Shown piece by piece: positions 43,701-54,289 of a stretch of DNA of 64,000 bases. The stretch spans positions 16,368,001-16,432,000 of the forward strand of contig OZ020248.1 of NCBI GenBank assembly GCA_963971285.1, read 5' to 3'. A program made the translations under genes and the position numbers. Below the pieces are notes generated by a model. That model saw only the letters and a list, made by a program, of their open reading frames with translations, did not search any database and was not told the DNA's origin. The DNA comes from Astropecten irregularis. Taxonomy: Eukaryota; Echinodermata; Asteroidea; Paxillosida; Astropectinidae. How positions within the stretch are numbered: position 1 is the first letter of the stretch; each line of letters opens with the position of its first letter.

Positions 43701-46700
43701 TTGTATATGTAAACATTGCTGAGATAACTTATGTACATTTTTAGCTTGTCAAAAAAGTTTGTTCTTTCCCAGTGTGTTGATCTTTCATATACTGTTTCGA
43801 CTTGTTAAATTAATTAACTGTGAAGAGCAAGTAATACTGTAAATAATTAGCTGTTTCGCAGTTCAGATAAAGGTGCACTTGCTTTTTGGCGAAGTGCTGC
43901 GAAGCAGTGCGAAGTTAATATACCGACTTCCGTCTGTCCGTCCGTACGTCATTTTGGCCACTCCAGAATCAATAGTTTGTCACGATTTATTTATTTAAAT
44001 GTATATATAAAAACTGGTTTTTGTCAAAGAAATGCAGATATTCGTGGGCGAAAATATCAAGAAAGAAACAGCAACAGTCATCTGTGACAATTTCCAGTGT
44101 CATAAGGTGACTATACTTTTGGAGAAAACAGTGGAAAAAATCGCACACGGTATTTCAATATATTGATTCAGAACTTGCAGAAAAGTCGAAAATCGCAAGT
44201 TTCCGTATTGTGCCAGTTTGTGGCTGATTTAATTACTTGGATCCGTAGTTGTAATCGAGTACAACAAATAGCGGTTACGCCTCAGTTCCATCCCACATTT
44301 CTCTAAACTATACATGCACGTGACCCAAGATATAAAAATCCGATACCCAAGTGTTTCAGATTAAGACTGACAATTAAAGAAACGATATTATCGACGCGCA
44401 ATGGAGTTATGACCGGCACTCGACTTGAAAAGTGGCATATCCTAAACTAAAGCTGAATTCGAGTGGAAAGGGGCAGTTTTAATGTAAAGGATTTTTTTTC
44501 AAATTGCAATAGTTTATACCAAAAACAAACTATTGATGAGTAGTATTCATGACGTTAAGGCCGAAACTCCCAAAAAGATTGGAGAAAATCGACTTTTAGT
44601 AATGCGTTTTCTGAGCGCACTGTGTAAAAGAATAAGCACATCCGGGCATTTTACACGGTTTTGCCCACTTAGAGACGCCATCTTTGATTCCCCGTGTGTT
44701 GCCGAGAGCGCGTCACACAGGGCACGGTGAGTGCGCACTCTAGTTTTCTTAATATAACTCTATGTTAAAACCATTGATCTCCATAATACACTGGATAGGA
44801 CACGCGTATTCTTTTTGTACAGCGCTTCCTGTAAAAACGCGCAGCCCCGTTTAGGGGGGTTGCGCATGCGCTGATGAATGCCATCATGATAGTTCACAGT
44901 AGTTATTTATAGATAAAATAAGGCTAACTTAATACGATATCGTTGAGTTGATGAGTTTTGTTTGCTCCAAATAAAGAAAATGTATCGCCACCCTGCCAAA
45001 TAAGTTACCGACAAACTACAGCTAACTGCGATCATTCAAAAAAAGGGAAATGAAATTAGGATTCTAGAATTCTTTTCAAATAAAGTTATAATTATTCCCA
45101 CACTTAAACTTATTGCTCTGCAGACTAAAACGCTTACTTATGGAATAAAATCCCTCTTTTTGTGTCATCCGTGCACCCGGCATTCGTAGGCCTACATCTG
45201 CAAACGCATAACACACCCTTTAATCCATAGTAAGGTATTTTCTCCGAAAGTTTAACTCTAAACCACTCGAAAATCAGCAAAATATATGGTTAATTTATTG
45301 CCCCAACTCCCAAACTTCATTTGTTTGTGTTGCGTACGGTCTATGCGCCGACCCGCGTTTGAAGTTTCAAAACCCTCCTGAGCAAACGCGCGCGTTACAC
45401 AAGATGGCGCGCGATGTCCTATCCAGTGTATATTGGAGATCAATGGTTAAAACCATAGAGGGCGCACCTCTGATTTGTCGCGTCACGAATTGAAGAATTG
45501 GCCGCCATTTTCTAAGGGGGCAAAAATGGCATATTATGTTTACGTTTCGCGTTTGGCTGTGACGTGTGTTTGCATTATGGCTTGATATGCCCCAAAATTG
45601 CGCAGCCTTTGGCTGCAGGAATCAAAGTAATAAGACCAACAACGTTTCATTGCATAAGTGAGTAGTACTGCTTAGTCTAACCTAAATATCATTAAATTTG
45701 GTCGATTTTTCATGGAGTAAAAATGGGTTAACGTTACTTTAATATTATGCCTATAAAAAGGCAATAGGAATTTGTGCTGCTATATTTTGTATTTTATTAC
45801 TTAGTCGACTCTGGATCTGGATTTGGATCTGGATCTAGGTCTGGATGTTTACTCCGGCAAAGCTGGTTCCCGCATCATGTCAGAGGTTGAAATCATCCAG
45901 GTAACTTAAGGAAATTATCAAATAATGAAAGAAACAGGTCAGATCATTTTTGAAAAGTTGCCACCGGCACCAGCACCTTCCTCATAGTGTTGCCACTTTA
46001 CCGGCACAATGAAGCGGAACATCGCATGGACTACCGTATTTCATTCGTTGTAACTAATTCTTTTTTAAACTAACTTCTTTTTACAAATTTATTTTTACTA
46101 ATTCCAGATGCAAAATTAAAGATAAGATACAAGATCCAAGTTTCAAGATCCAAGTTTCAAAACCCAAGTTTCAAGATCCAAGTTTCAAGATCCAAGTTTC
46201 AAGATCCAAGTTTCAAGTTCCAAGTTTCAAGATCCAAGTTTCAAGATTCAAGATCCAAGATCGACGTTTCAAGATGGAAGATTCTTCAGGGCTACCACCA
46301 CCAACAAAATGACCCTTTTCAGGACCACCAAATCATCCCAAAAGAGATTTATATTCAAGTCTGTTGATTACTGCCAAAAGATGAAATCCATTGTCTTTTT
46401 TCAATTTCATTTTTTAGCACTCTCCTTCAAGAGTACAGGTCCAGATTTCAGGAATGGCGACATGACTCAAGATTCATGATGCAAGATGTCACTCAGATGC
46501 AAGATTTAAAGAAATAACTACTAACTAGATTTTACAAAAAATGTATTGTCATTGAAAAGTGAACAAAGAAAAATTGACTGGAGCGGGATTCAAACCGGTG
46601 ACCTCCTGAATACCATACAGGCGCTCTACCAACTGAGCCTTCCAGCCCTACGTTGATGGTGTCTCTAATTATCTCTTGTTCATCTATTGTAGTCTATTAT

Positions 46701-49700
46701 CTTTGTTCATTTGGCAGTGACAAGGCATGAGAACGAACTTTACCACGAATATTATGAGTGCGAGTACCTGAGCACTTTTCCATGAGTGCGAGTATGAGTA
46801 CGAAAACAGGAATTGACAAAGTTCATCAATGTAAACACATAGGCCTAGTGAATCCTTGTGCTGGTGAGCTAAAACAATTACCGGTACATAATTATAAAGT
46901 GTCTGTATTCATGGACATAGAGCTATGTATATGTAAACATTGCTGAGATAAAAAATATGTACATTTTTAGCTTGTCAAAAAAGTTTGTTCTTTCCCAGTG
47001 TGTTGATCTTTCATATACTGTTTCGACTTGTTAAATTAATTAACTGTGAAGAGCAAGTAATACTGTAAATAATTAGCTGTTTCGCAGTTCAGATAAAGGT
47101 GCACTTGCTTTTTGGCGAAGTGCTGCGAAGCAGTGCGAGTTAATATACCGACTTCCGTCTGTCCGTTCGTACGTCATTTTGGCCACTCCAGAAGCATATT
47201 AGTTTGTCACGATTTATTTATTTAAATGTATTTGGCTGATTTAATTTCTTGGATCCGTAGTTGTAATCGAGTACAACAAATAGCGGTCACGCCTCAGTTC
47301 CATCCCACATTTCTCTAAACTATACATGCACGTGACCCAAGATATCCTCCTTGATTCAGATTAAGACTGACAATTAAAGAAACGATATTATCGACGTGCA
47401 ATCGAGTTATGACCGGCCCTCGACTTGAAAAGCGGCATATCCTAAACTAAAGCTGAATTCGAGTGGAAAGGGGCAGTTTTAATGCAAAGGATTTTTTGTC
47501 AATTATTGCAATTTTTTTCAAATTGCACTAGTTTATTCCAAAAACAAACTATTGATGAGTAGTATTCATGACGATAAGGCCGAAACTCCCAAAAAGATTG
47601 GAGAAAATCGACTTTTAGTTTTAGTAATGCGTTTTTTGAGCGCACTGTGTAAAAGAATAGGCACATCCGGGCATTTTACACGGTTTTGCCCACTTAGGAC
47701 GCCATCTTTGATTCCCCACGTGTAGCTGAGAGCGCGTCACGCACGGCACGGTGAGTGCGCACTCTAGTTTTCTTAATATAACTCTATGGTAAAAACCCTG
47801 TACGTCCAATAGAGGTTATTCACCGACGTCATAAAATCACGTGATTGTCCGTCAAGCTTTTCTATGTTGTCCATGGTTACCCGTAGGACACTGTACGTTG
47901 TGTGTGCACTGACGCGTATTGTATGGCGTTGGCAACCATTGTGCTTGACGGCCAATGACGTCACGTGAATAACCTCTATATACGGCACTTGACAGCTTAT
48001 CGGCCATTTTGGACGGCACGCGTACGCACGCACGTCGCGTATGCGCGCACGCGTACGTACCAGACAGCATCATTAGGCACGTTCTCACACACCAAAAAAG
48101 CGCGACTATTTGGGTCGCGATTTGGAGCGCGACCCAAATAGTCGCGCTTATTCGTGTGGGAACACAGCCAAAAAAGCGCGACCCAAATCGCACCGGTACG
48201 ATTTCTATCAAACTGCGCGTACGCGATTCTTAATGTTTAGCGTGAAGTTGGCATGCATCCTGTGCTTAACTGCGCCCGCCTTGCATGATGGGATATAAAA
48301 AACCGGTATTTTTTGGTGCACCGTTCACACAGCAAATAATTGCGACTATTTGCAAAAAGACGCACTATTAGTGCGATTTGGAGCGCGCTCCAAATCGCAC
48401 TAATCGCTCCATTATACACATTGATCTCCAAAATGGATGGAACCCAATCAACAGAGTTTGGACTTTCACCTTTGAGCCGTTTGGATGAAATCAGGCCATA
48501 AATTCGCTCTATTTTTGCCCTGTAGTGGAGGGGTACTATTTTTGGTCTGGCACCGGTCAATTCGGCCATTTTAGGGGTATTTTTCTTTGAATGTACTTTT
48601 CGGCAAAAAGTCATCGGTTAACCTATAGAAAATTGAAAAGAAAATGAAAATTGAAGTTTTCACCTTTATTTTGCCGTATTGGTCGACTGCCTCAGAAACT
48701 TCTGAGTGAATTTTTTTATATATTTTTTTTTAATTGGCCATTTTGCGTGGGAGCCTATGGGAATTTATTTACTGGTCTGCACCCTCTAAAGGGGAAAAAA
48801 TCTCCCATGTTTACAATTTCCCATCATGCACCGCGTAAATCGGCCTCTCACTGCTGCCCTCTTGGTGGCGCTCTAAATTGTGAAACGCCCGTATTGATAA
48901 GCTAAGGGTGCACCCATTGATCTCCATTAGAAAGACTGGATAGGACACTGCGCCCTCCATCTTGTAACCGCATGGGCGCTGGATCAGCGGGTTTGACAGC
49001 GCGGTTTGAAGTTGCGTTCGTCACGCGCACGTACCACACACTTGAATTGCATGCGCATTAACACTGCCAAACCCGCTCTCCAGGCTGTCCACGCGTTCTC
49101 GAATCCGTGCAATGCATCTGCGTGTGCGTGTCCTATCCAGTCTTTCTAATGGAGATCAATGGGTGCACCCATGTAAATAGTGCCAAAATCCGTCCGCCGA
49201 GCTCATTAATAAAAGTTAAGCACTCAATATATTTTAAATAAGAGAGTTGTGAGAGCTATGAAAATGAAGGATTGAAGAAATATGGCACTGGACCTCCTGC
49301 CTGGACTCTGGGCTTCCATTTGTGACCATTTTTGATGCAATTGGGTGAGAAAGTGGGTCTATTTCAGCCGCTTTGCAGAGGGATGTTTTTTTGAAAATGG
49401 CTTCTTTGACTGGAGTGATCCATACCTTGTTTTAGGGGTGGTCAGCTGAGAATGAGTATAACTCAAAAATTCAATGAAAAGAAAATGAAAGGTGACATGT
49501 TCGTCATTTTTCTGTGCAACTTGAACAGCTGTGAGAGTTCTGTTTATTTTTAAATGATTTTTGAAGTTTGAGGATTTATCACTGTTGTCTATGGGAGTTT
49601 ATTTACTTGGGTGCAACCCTAAAGGAGTGCTTTCAGAAAATGTAAATGATGGCGTCATTTGGGCTGTATAGCGCCCTCTATGGTTGATTAAAGATATACA

Positions 49701-52700
49701 TAGATTACGTTATCCGAAAGTAAACAATGGATTTCTCAGAAATTTGGTATGTGTTAAGCACTGGTGCACCTTGACATGTTTGTTAAGTTTGAAATCTGTG
49801 ACGTCATTCAACCGGAAGTTATGCTCTTTTAAAGGGAAAATGACGTAATTATCAAATACTGTTTATTTAGTCATTACATGACGTACATCAGTGAAAACTG
49901 CAAAATATTTACATCGTGTGCATTCAATGACGTCTGTAAATGTTCAGTTACGTGTGATGAATTAACCAGACGTTATTGTCCAGATATGTTATATATATTT
50001 AAAGGTAACGCCATGTATACCTACATGGTATATAAGAGGCAGGTTTCTTATCTGGTCTTTCAATCAATTTGTGTTCTTAACCACTTAAGCTATCATTAAC
50101 TAATTGCTTGCATCAGTGCTGATGTGATTACAAGAGACTCTGATTAGTACCAGATGGCAGTCGTTGCAAGGTGATTGGAATGTGCTTCATTAGATTGTCT
50201 CAGTGGAAACGCATGATAGCCTCAACACAGGAGTTTGATACACCTCATACATTTTAAACAGTCAATTTTAACCATACAAAGGCCCAGACAAAGTTCCTAC
50301 AGTATAGATGTGAAGTGAATATTTACGCCATCTCTCGGTTTTATATGAATTTTTTAAATATTTCTCACACTAGCCCATAAACTTTGTACACATACGTGTA
50401 CATGTGTTACGTGAAAATATGGTCATGTACACAAAATATGATGATCGATTGACTCTATTTCCCATACACTATATTACGATCACTGTGTAGAACATACATG
50501 TACTGTACATGTAATATCCAATTGCGTGACTCAAAACTTTGTTTAGTTGTTTACATCTTGCCATATATATTCGCACGTAAATCTTATTATACATGTATAT
50601 CATTAAATACCAGCACCAAATCTTAATCGAAATGCTATCGATGTATGTTGCGGAGTATTGCACATCATTTTGTCAAATGAAAATGTGTTCCATAAACACT
50701 GCAACTAAATCCATGGGCTAAAATTAATTTTTTTTTTTACGTTGAGATAATGGTCACTTTTAAACCATGTCTTGATCAAAATAAAAACTGCAAAATATTT
50801 ACATCATATGCACTCAATGACTTCTGTAAATGTAATTACTTGTGATGAACTAACCGGAAGTTATCGTCCAGACAATATTACAAATTTAAAGGTGACGCCA
50901 TTTTGTACACGCTATCAGTCAGTGTACGAAGTGCAATCAGCATGATAAGTATTTGATCAGTCACGCAGTTTACATTTAGTGTGTATTTCAATATGCCATT
51001 GTATTAGCGACGATTGACCACATACGTTCCAACATAATTTGTATGTTCACATAACAGTTCCACTACGAACTGAGACCCCGAACACGTAAACACAACCACA
51101 TGTCTAGTGATTCTTGTTGACGTTTTGTAATTGCATGATATGGCAGGTTTTGAAGCGTCATTTTACCCCTGTAATGGTGGAATAGTGAATGTTTGCCCCA
51201 CTCCAAAATGTCTTTGAACTGAAGGAAGTTTGGATTTGGATACTACGCAAGCCATTAGTGAGACATTGTACATTTCACCAGATTTAAAGTAGGATAAAAA
51301 CTTCATTTGATTCTTATTTGCCCAGAATCGTGTGTTCGTAATTTTCGTTGTCAAGTTCAGTATACTTAATGTACTGGCATACTTTGCTAGCATACCGAAA
51401 ACGAATTTTTTTTTTCACAGATTTACCTATGACTTACAGGGTATAAATATGGTGATGGTAGAAGCATACTATTCAAATGTTTCTACCTGAAATGCTGTAA
51501 TTATCGGGGAAAAAAGTTAAACCAATTATAAAACAATTTTGATATTTTAATTAAAGATAAAAAAACGATGAAAAGATTTAAAAAAAAAAAAAAATACTGT
51601 TGGCGTTTTCAATGATTTCTCAAGAAGTGGGCACCCTACGGGACTGGACATTTCACAGATGACTGTCATTGTATCTGTTTACCAGCTGTGTACCTGACCG
51701 CGAGCGGCCTCTCTGTGATTTCCTGATATTCAAAAGTCTCCCATGACGATATTTTATTATTAGGTGTTCGGGTTCAAGTTGTACCTAGAAGATTGACGTC
51801 ATGATTACGTCATCGGGTATCAAATTACACGCGTTTTTAGGAAACACTTTGGTGATCTATAACTTGAGAACCACATAACCTACGATTTTCATATTGACAT
51901 AAGTATTTACATCGTACGCATTCCATGATTTCTGTAAATGTCCAGTTACTTGTGATGAACTAACCGGAAGTTATTGTTCAGACAATGTTATATTTGAAGG
52001 TGACGCCTTTTTCTATACTCTACCAGTCAGTGTACAAATACAGCAATCAGCATGATCAGAATGTCCCAAAACCGTGGAAATACCCACATATATTCCAATA
52101 TTCCATTGTATGAGGGATGATTGATCACATACGTTCCAACATACGTTCAGAATAACAGTTCCACTACGAAATGAGACCCCGAACACCTAGTGGCTGTTCC
52201 CACAACCACAATGTCTAGTTCTTTTACTGTTTCTTTAATTTCTTTTTCTTTTCTTTTTTTTTGGGGGGGGCTGTTTATTCCTTTTTGGCTTTTCCACGTC
52301 AGCAAAAAGCCCTTGTTTTTGTTCTGTTATTTTTTGGCTTTACCGATTTTTATCGGAAAAGATATTGTTTTTGTTCACTTCTCCGCTCCTTCCTCTTCTC
52401 CTGCAAAATCCCATAGACTTTGAAAATTTGTATCCAAGTGTTATATTGAAAAATTACAATGACATCATCATGACGTACTCAGGTGTCACGTTACAGCTCC
52501 TTACAGGGACAAATTTCACACATCAATTATGCGCGAACCCTAGGTCCACTTGGGTTGAGACTTGGTATGTATCTAAGTCGGGAAGTGTTATATTGAAAGT
52601 ATCAAGTATCACAAGAACTCGCTGCATTATTTATTGGACGAAATTATCATGTTACGCGTCTTTACGCGACTTTCAGGGACTCGGCTTTATCTTCATTTGA

Positions 52701-52903
52701 ATAACCACAATATACATTTACCATTATTAAAAATCATTTTCATACTAGCAAATCAAATGCACATATACCTTTGGTATTAAGCCGTGCCCTCGGCGGTGCA
52801 AAATCTACTCGATTATCATAATGAGAGTCAGCTGTGATGCTTTCATCCGGGATGCGTCCATCCTCCATACCAAGAGGTTCCTCCTTCGAGCACGCAGGTA
52901 CAC
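37580..52903 (-). CDS. Discoidin (F5/8 type C) domain gene, three 3' exons
   Basis: Exons at 52769-52903, 37835-38043 and 37580-37717 join in frame to encode one complete F5/8C domain ending in a stop (TAG at 37580-37582). The first exon carries CSKEEPLGMEDGRIPDESIT and ends PPRARLNTK. The second has NPWIQVEF, GLITQGRG and YQVWYSNDGQLW. The third has FPGNIEQDSTVTNRF, RFIRILPTEW and ends FEVIGCK. Junctions are G|gtatat to cag|GT (phase 1) and GAC|gtaacg to gcag|TTC (phase 0). The bounding cysteines of the domain (in PACSKEE and VIGCK) are present. Such domains bind carbohydrates or phospholipids on secreted or membrane proteins. The acceptor before the first exon (TTTAAAG|GT at 52904) implies at least one upstream exon, which I could not find, so signal peptide and overall architecture are unknown. 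The 14.7-kb intron is filled with mobile elements. Confidence 0.85.
37835..38043 (-). CDS. Discoidin gene, middle exon
   Basis: Acceptor TGATCAG at 38044-38050, donor GTAACG at 37829-37834. Encodes GFAAGWAPDRHPTNPWIQV through YGNGTD, the core strands of the domain. Confidence 0.85.
38139..39206 (+). repeat. Family B Helentron-like element
   Basis: 5' end with a duplicated hairpin AGGTGTTCGGGTTCAAGCCG AACACCT. Interior with TGACGTCATGATGACGTCAT-like CRE pairs and an ETS-like palindrome ACTTCCGGTgatACCGGAAGT. 3' end CCCCGAACACCTA, hairpin GTGGTTGTTCCCACAACCAC, then CTAG at 39203-39206. The 5' AGGTGTTCGG and 3' CCGAACACCT are subterminal inverted repeats. Non-coding, within the intron of the discoidin gene. 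Confidence 0.7.
39207..39560 (+). repeat. Second family B element, 5' part, head to tail
   Basis: Starts directly after CTAG with TTGTTCGAGTTTTTCTTTTA and repeats the first 400 bases of the previous element, then breaks off. Confidence 0.6.
39561..39965. repeat. CG-rich repeat with GCGTACGTACGTACGT runs
   Basis: CGCCCGTATTG-type edge and GCCATTTTGGACGGCACGCG followed by alternating purine-pyrimidine ACGT runs. Parts recur at 47990-48065 and 48815-48900, so it is a dispersed element. Ends GCCACCAAGAGGGCAGCAG and CCGTAT-like segments resemble an inverted partner at 48.84 kb. Confidence 0.45.
40120..40665. mobile_element. TIR MITE (CATAGATATA...ACTAGATG)
   Basis: Left end CCATAGATATAATAAAAAAA ACTAGATGTCGCA and right end GGGTGCGTCATCTTGTTTTT ATATATATCTATGG are inverted repeats. 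The interior has GGAATGCCGTAGCTATCTT and its inverted partner near 40.45 kb, plus alternating AATGATGGAATT/ACCGACAAAC motifs. Confidence 0.65.
40668..41016. mobile_element. TIR MITE (CATAGAGTTA...ACTAGAGTG)
   Basis: CATAGAGTTAAATAAAAAAC TAGAGTGTGCACT on the left mirrors GCGCACTCTAGTTTTTTATT TTAACTCTATG on the right. The ends resemble the 2.4-kb elements at 42.2 and 45.5 kb. Confidence 0.65.
41017..42125. mobile_element. TIR MITE (CATAGATATA family), interrupted
   Basis: Left end CCATAGATATATTAAAAAAA ACTAGATGTCGCA, inner end GGTGCGTCATCTATTATTT...ATATCTATGG near 41480 and a further end GTGCGTCATCTAGTTTTTAT ATATATCTATG near 42122. A second copy lies around 41.49-42.12 kb and contains the tandem MITE pair. 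Confidence 0.5.
41620..42078. mobile_element. Two tandem MITEs with AAGGCGCCTTTCC ends
   Basis: Each unit (about 41623-41852 and 41853-42078) starts AAGGCGCCTTTCCATA...GTGCGTTTTTTCATCCG and ends with the inverted form GATGAAAAAACGCGCATATG GAAAGGCGCCTT. The two are nearly identical and abut directly, sharing the central GGCGCCTTAAGGCGCC. Confidence 0.8.
42126..42236 (+). mobile_element. Half copy of the GATCTCCATTAG MITE
   Basis: GTGTCCTATCCAGTCTTTCT AATGGAGATCAATGG and the ~90 bases before it match the right half of the complete copy ending at 49161. Confidence 0.6.
42248..44764. mobile_element. 2.5-kb TIR element, copy 1
   Basis: Ends CATAGAGTTATATTAAAAAA CTAGAGGGCGCAC and GTGCGCACTCTAGTTTTCTT AATATAACTCTATG are imperfect inverted repeats. 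The interior is non-coding: GGATCTGGAT repeats (42.63 kb), an AAGATCCAAGTTTC tandem array (42.95-43.03 kb), a SINE at 43346-43418 and TTAA MITE-like phrases. A 64-codon frame at 43.53 kb is shared with copy 2 but has no recognisable domain. Confidence 0.7.
43346..43418 (-). repeat. tRNA-derived SINE, copy within TIR element 1
   Basis: Minus strand: GGCTGGAAGGCTCAGTTGGT AGAGC (A box), CCTGTATGGTATTCAGG arm, GGTTTGAATCC (B box) and CCAGTC that can pair with GGCTGG. Anticodon loop and T stem are imperfect, so not called as a tRNA. A tail AATTTTTCTTTGTTCACTTT is shared with the 58-kb copy. Confidence 0.6.
44771..45446. mobile_element. GATCTCCA TIR element, long form
   Basis: CCATTGATCTCCATAATACA CTGGATAGGACA on the left mirrors TGTCCTATCCAGTGTATATT GGAGATCAATGG on the right. 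The 676-bp interior is non-coding, with CG-rich ends. It sits between the two 2.4-kb elements. Confidence 0.75.
45454..47788. mobile_element. 2.3-kb TIR element, copy 2
   Basis: Same direction and content as copy 1. The left TIR lacks 19 bases (TTATATTAAAAAACTAGAG) between two TAGAG repeats. The AAGATCCAAGTTTC array is longer (46.13-46.25 kb), and about 230 bases near 47.23 kb are missing relative to copy 1. Confidence 0.7.
46576..46648 (-). repeat. tRNA-derived SINE, copy within TIR element 2
   Basis: Identical in the tRNA-like part to the copy at 43346-43418; duplicated together with its host element. Confidence 0.6.
47810..47983. mobile_element. MITE with TAGAGGTTATTCA ends
   Basis: TAGAGGTTATTCACCGACGT CAT faces ATGACGTCACGTGAATAACC TCTATA. 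The inner arms (GTCCGTCAAGC and GCTTGACGGCC) also pair. Confidence 0.7.
48075..48425. repeat. Palindromic CG-rich foldbacks
   Basis: AAGCGCGACTATTTGGGTCG CG faces CGCGACCCAAATAGTCGCGC TT (48098-48150). A second palindrome ATTAGTGCGATTTGGAGCGC GCTCCAAATCGCACTAAT lies at 48367-48405. Both look like cores of foldback elements, with GTTCACACAGC-type outer arms. Confidence 0.65.
48905..49175. mobile_element. GATCTCCATTAG MITE, complete short copy
   Basis: GGGTGCACCCATTGATCTCC ATTAGAAAGACTGGATAGGA CAC and its exact complement bound a ~180-bp CG-rich core. Arms are about 43 bp and perfect. Confidence 0.8.
49176..51107 (+). repeat. Family B-related mosaic
   Basis: From about 49.63 kb it matches the family B interior (AGCGCCCTCTATGGT, TGACGTCATTCAACCGGAAG). 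50.05-50.69 kb matches 29.4-29.86 kb. It ends with GAGACCCCGAACACGTAAAC, a decayed hairpin and CTAG at 51104-51107. 49.18-49.63 kb has no recognised content. Confidence 0.45.
51413..52217 (+). repeat. Segmental copy of 30.7-32.4 kb plus complete family B 3' end
   Basis: 51413-51672 matches 30702-30957 and 51674-51960 matches 32161-32440. It continues to a family B 3' end: GAGACCCCGAACACCTA, hairpin with GTGGCTGTTCCCACAACCAC, CTAG at 52214-52217. Confidence 0.7.
52218..52735 (+). repeat. Family A element, 5' part
   Basis: Follows the family B CTAG. It has GGCTTTTCCACG...GCAAAAAGCC and GGCTTTACCGATTTTTATCG GAAAAG hairpins, then CATAGACTTTG and GTATGTATCTAAGTCGGGAA phrases known from 27.5-28 kb. 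No 3' end. Confidence 0.5.
52769..52903 (-). CDS. Discoidin gene, first exon of the domain
   Basis: Acceptor TTTAAAG at 52904-52910, donor GTATATG just below 52769. Encodes GVPACSKEEPLGMEDGRIP through RARLNTK, the diagnostic F5/8C N-terminus. Confidence 0.85.
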
Positions 52904-53725
52904 CTTTAAATGAGCATGTGAACAAAAATACATTAAATATTGATGTGTCAATAAAACTCTCTATAAACTCCAATGATCACTGTATACCGTACGAACAACT
53001 GACGCCAGTAACTCCGCCTTGTACGTATTAAACTAGAACAGAAGATAGACCATTGCAGAAACTGGGAAACTGCACTGTACTGCAAGTATTAAATGTGTGG
53101 TTGGTGACTTCAACTCAAGACAGTTCGATAAACTGTCAGTTTATAAATAAACTCAGTGGTTTGATTCCCTCCTTCGTGCCAGCATCCAAAGTCTATGGTC
53201 AGAGAGGATTCCTCTGACATTGATTAGGGAAATATTTCTCTACAGATCTAACTATTTATCCTGCTAAATGGACCTTCCTACTAAACGCAATGAGAACTTT
53301 TTTCCCTCGATGTAGCCAATTTGGGGGCGACAAGTTGAAAATGATCGTTACTGAATAATTTATGAGTTTTCATTTCAAATCGATGTAATTACGTTTTTGT
53401 GAAGAATCTCTTCAATCGATTTACTACAAGTAGATGATTACTGTATTTGGAAGCTAAGGTCAGCGAAGGACTCAGTGTGTTACGGTAGTGAGTGTTTAAC
53501 CAACAGGTATAACTTATGATACACAATTCCAGACTGGTCCGGATATATGCAAAAGGGTATTTGTATATTGAGGTATAGGGGCCTATTGATTTCTTCTGCC
53601 AATAAGATGCCATATGAGATGTGAAAAATGAGAAGGTTATAATACGAATAATTTGATTATAATGAAGACAGAATTTCCTCGCTGTTGGCTAAATGGAGGT
53701 GTATTAACGGGACACTATTCAGGTT
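52904..53725. other. Upstream flank of the discoidin exon, no gene seen
   Basis: Must contain intron sequence of the discoidin gene, but I find no further exon with a phase-1 donor. Confidence 0.35.
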
Positions 53726-53726
53726 C

Positions 53727-54096
53727 AGGCGCGGTTATAGAGCCAAAATGGTTCTGGGGGGCTAGAAGAGCCATTATTTTTTTTGGGGGGGGGGGGGCTA
53801 TAGAAGAGCCATTATTTATTTATTTATTTTTTTTTTGGGGGGGGGGCTAGAAGACCTCATATTTTGGGTTCTTCTAACACTCGCTTCTGCTATGTCTTAT
53901 TAGGGGTCGAAAAACATGCACAGAGAGCCTACACTACGCGTTTTTTATGTAATTGTCGCTTAATAACTGAAAAAATCTGAACTAATTGTCAAGAAACTTT
54001 TTTTCAATTCCATTTTTCTTTTGGGGGGGCTAGACAAAATCTCTTTTGGGGGGGCCCCAGCAAACCCCCCCCCCCAACCCCGTAGAACCGCGCCTG
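53727..54096. mobile_element. MITE with CAGGCGCGGTT ends and G runs
   Basis: TTCAGGCGCGGTTATA on the left and TAGAACCGCGCCTGTTC on the right are inverted. Between them are several TTTTGGGGGGGCTAGA-type runs. CAG...CTG ends suggest a hAT-type MITE; the target duplication is not clean. Confidence 0.5.
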
Positions 54097-54289
54097 TTCG
54101 GACGGATCCTTGGTAAGAACCCGTATTCGGTATAATATAGTCGCGTCAAGTTCAGTTGTACAATACCATGTTTTACAATAGCAAAAAATACCAAGATATT
54201 GTGGTTTGGGGTGAGCGAAATAATACACGGAGAAGGGATTCAACAAATACAAAATTTCCACCGACAACCACTAGTCTAAACGTCAAGTC

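Noticed and set aside
43528-46946. Matching 62-64-codon frames in the two TIR elements.
   Set aside because: No domain, and the similarity is explained by the element duplication.
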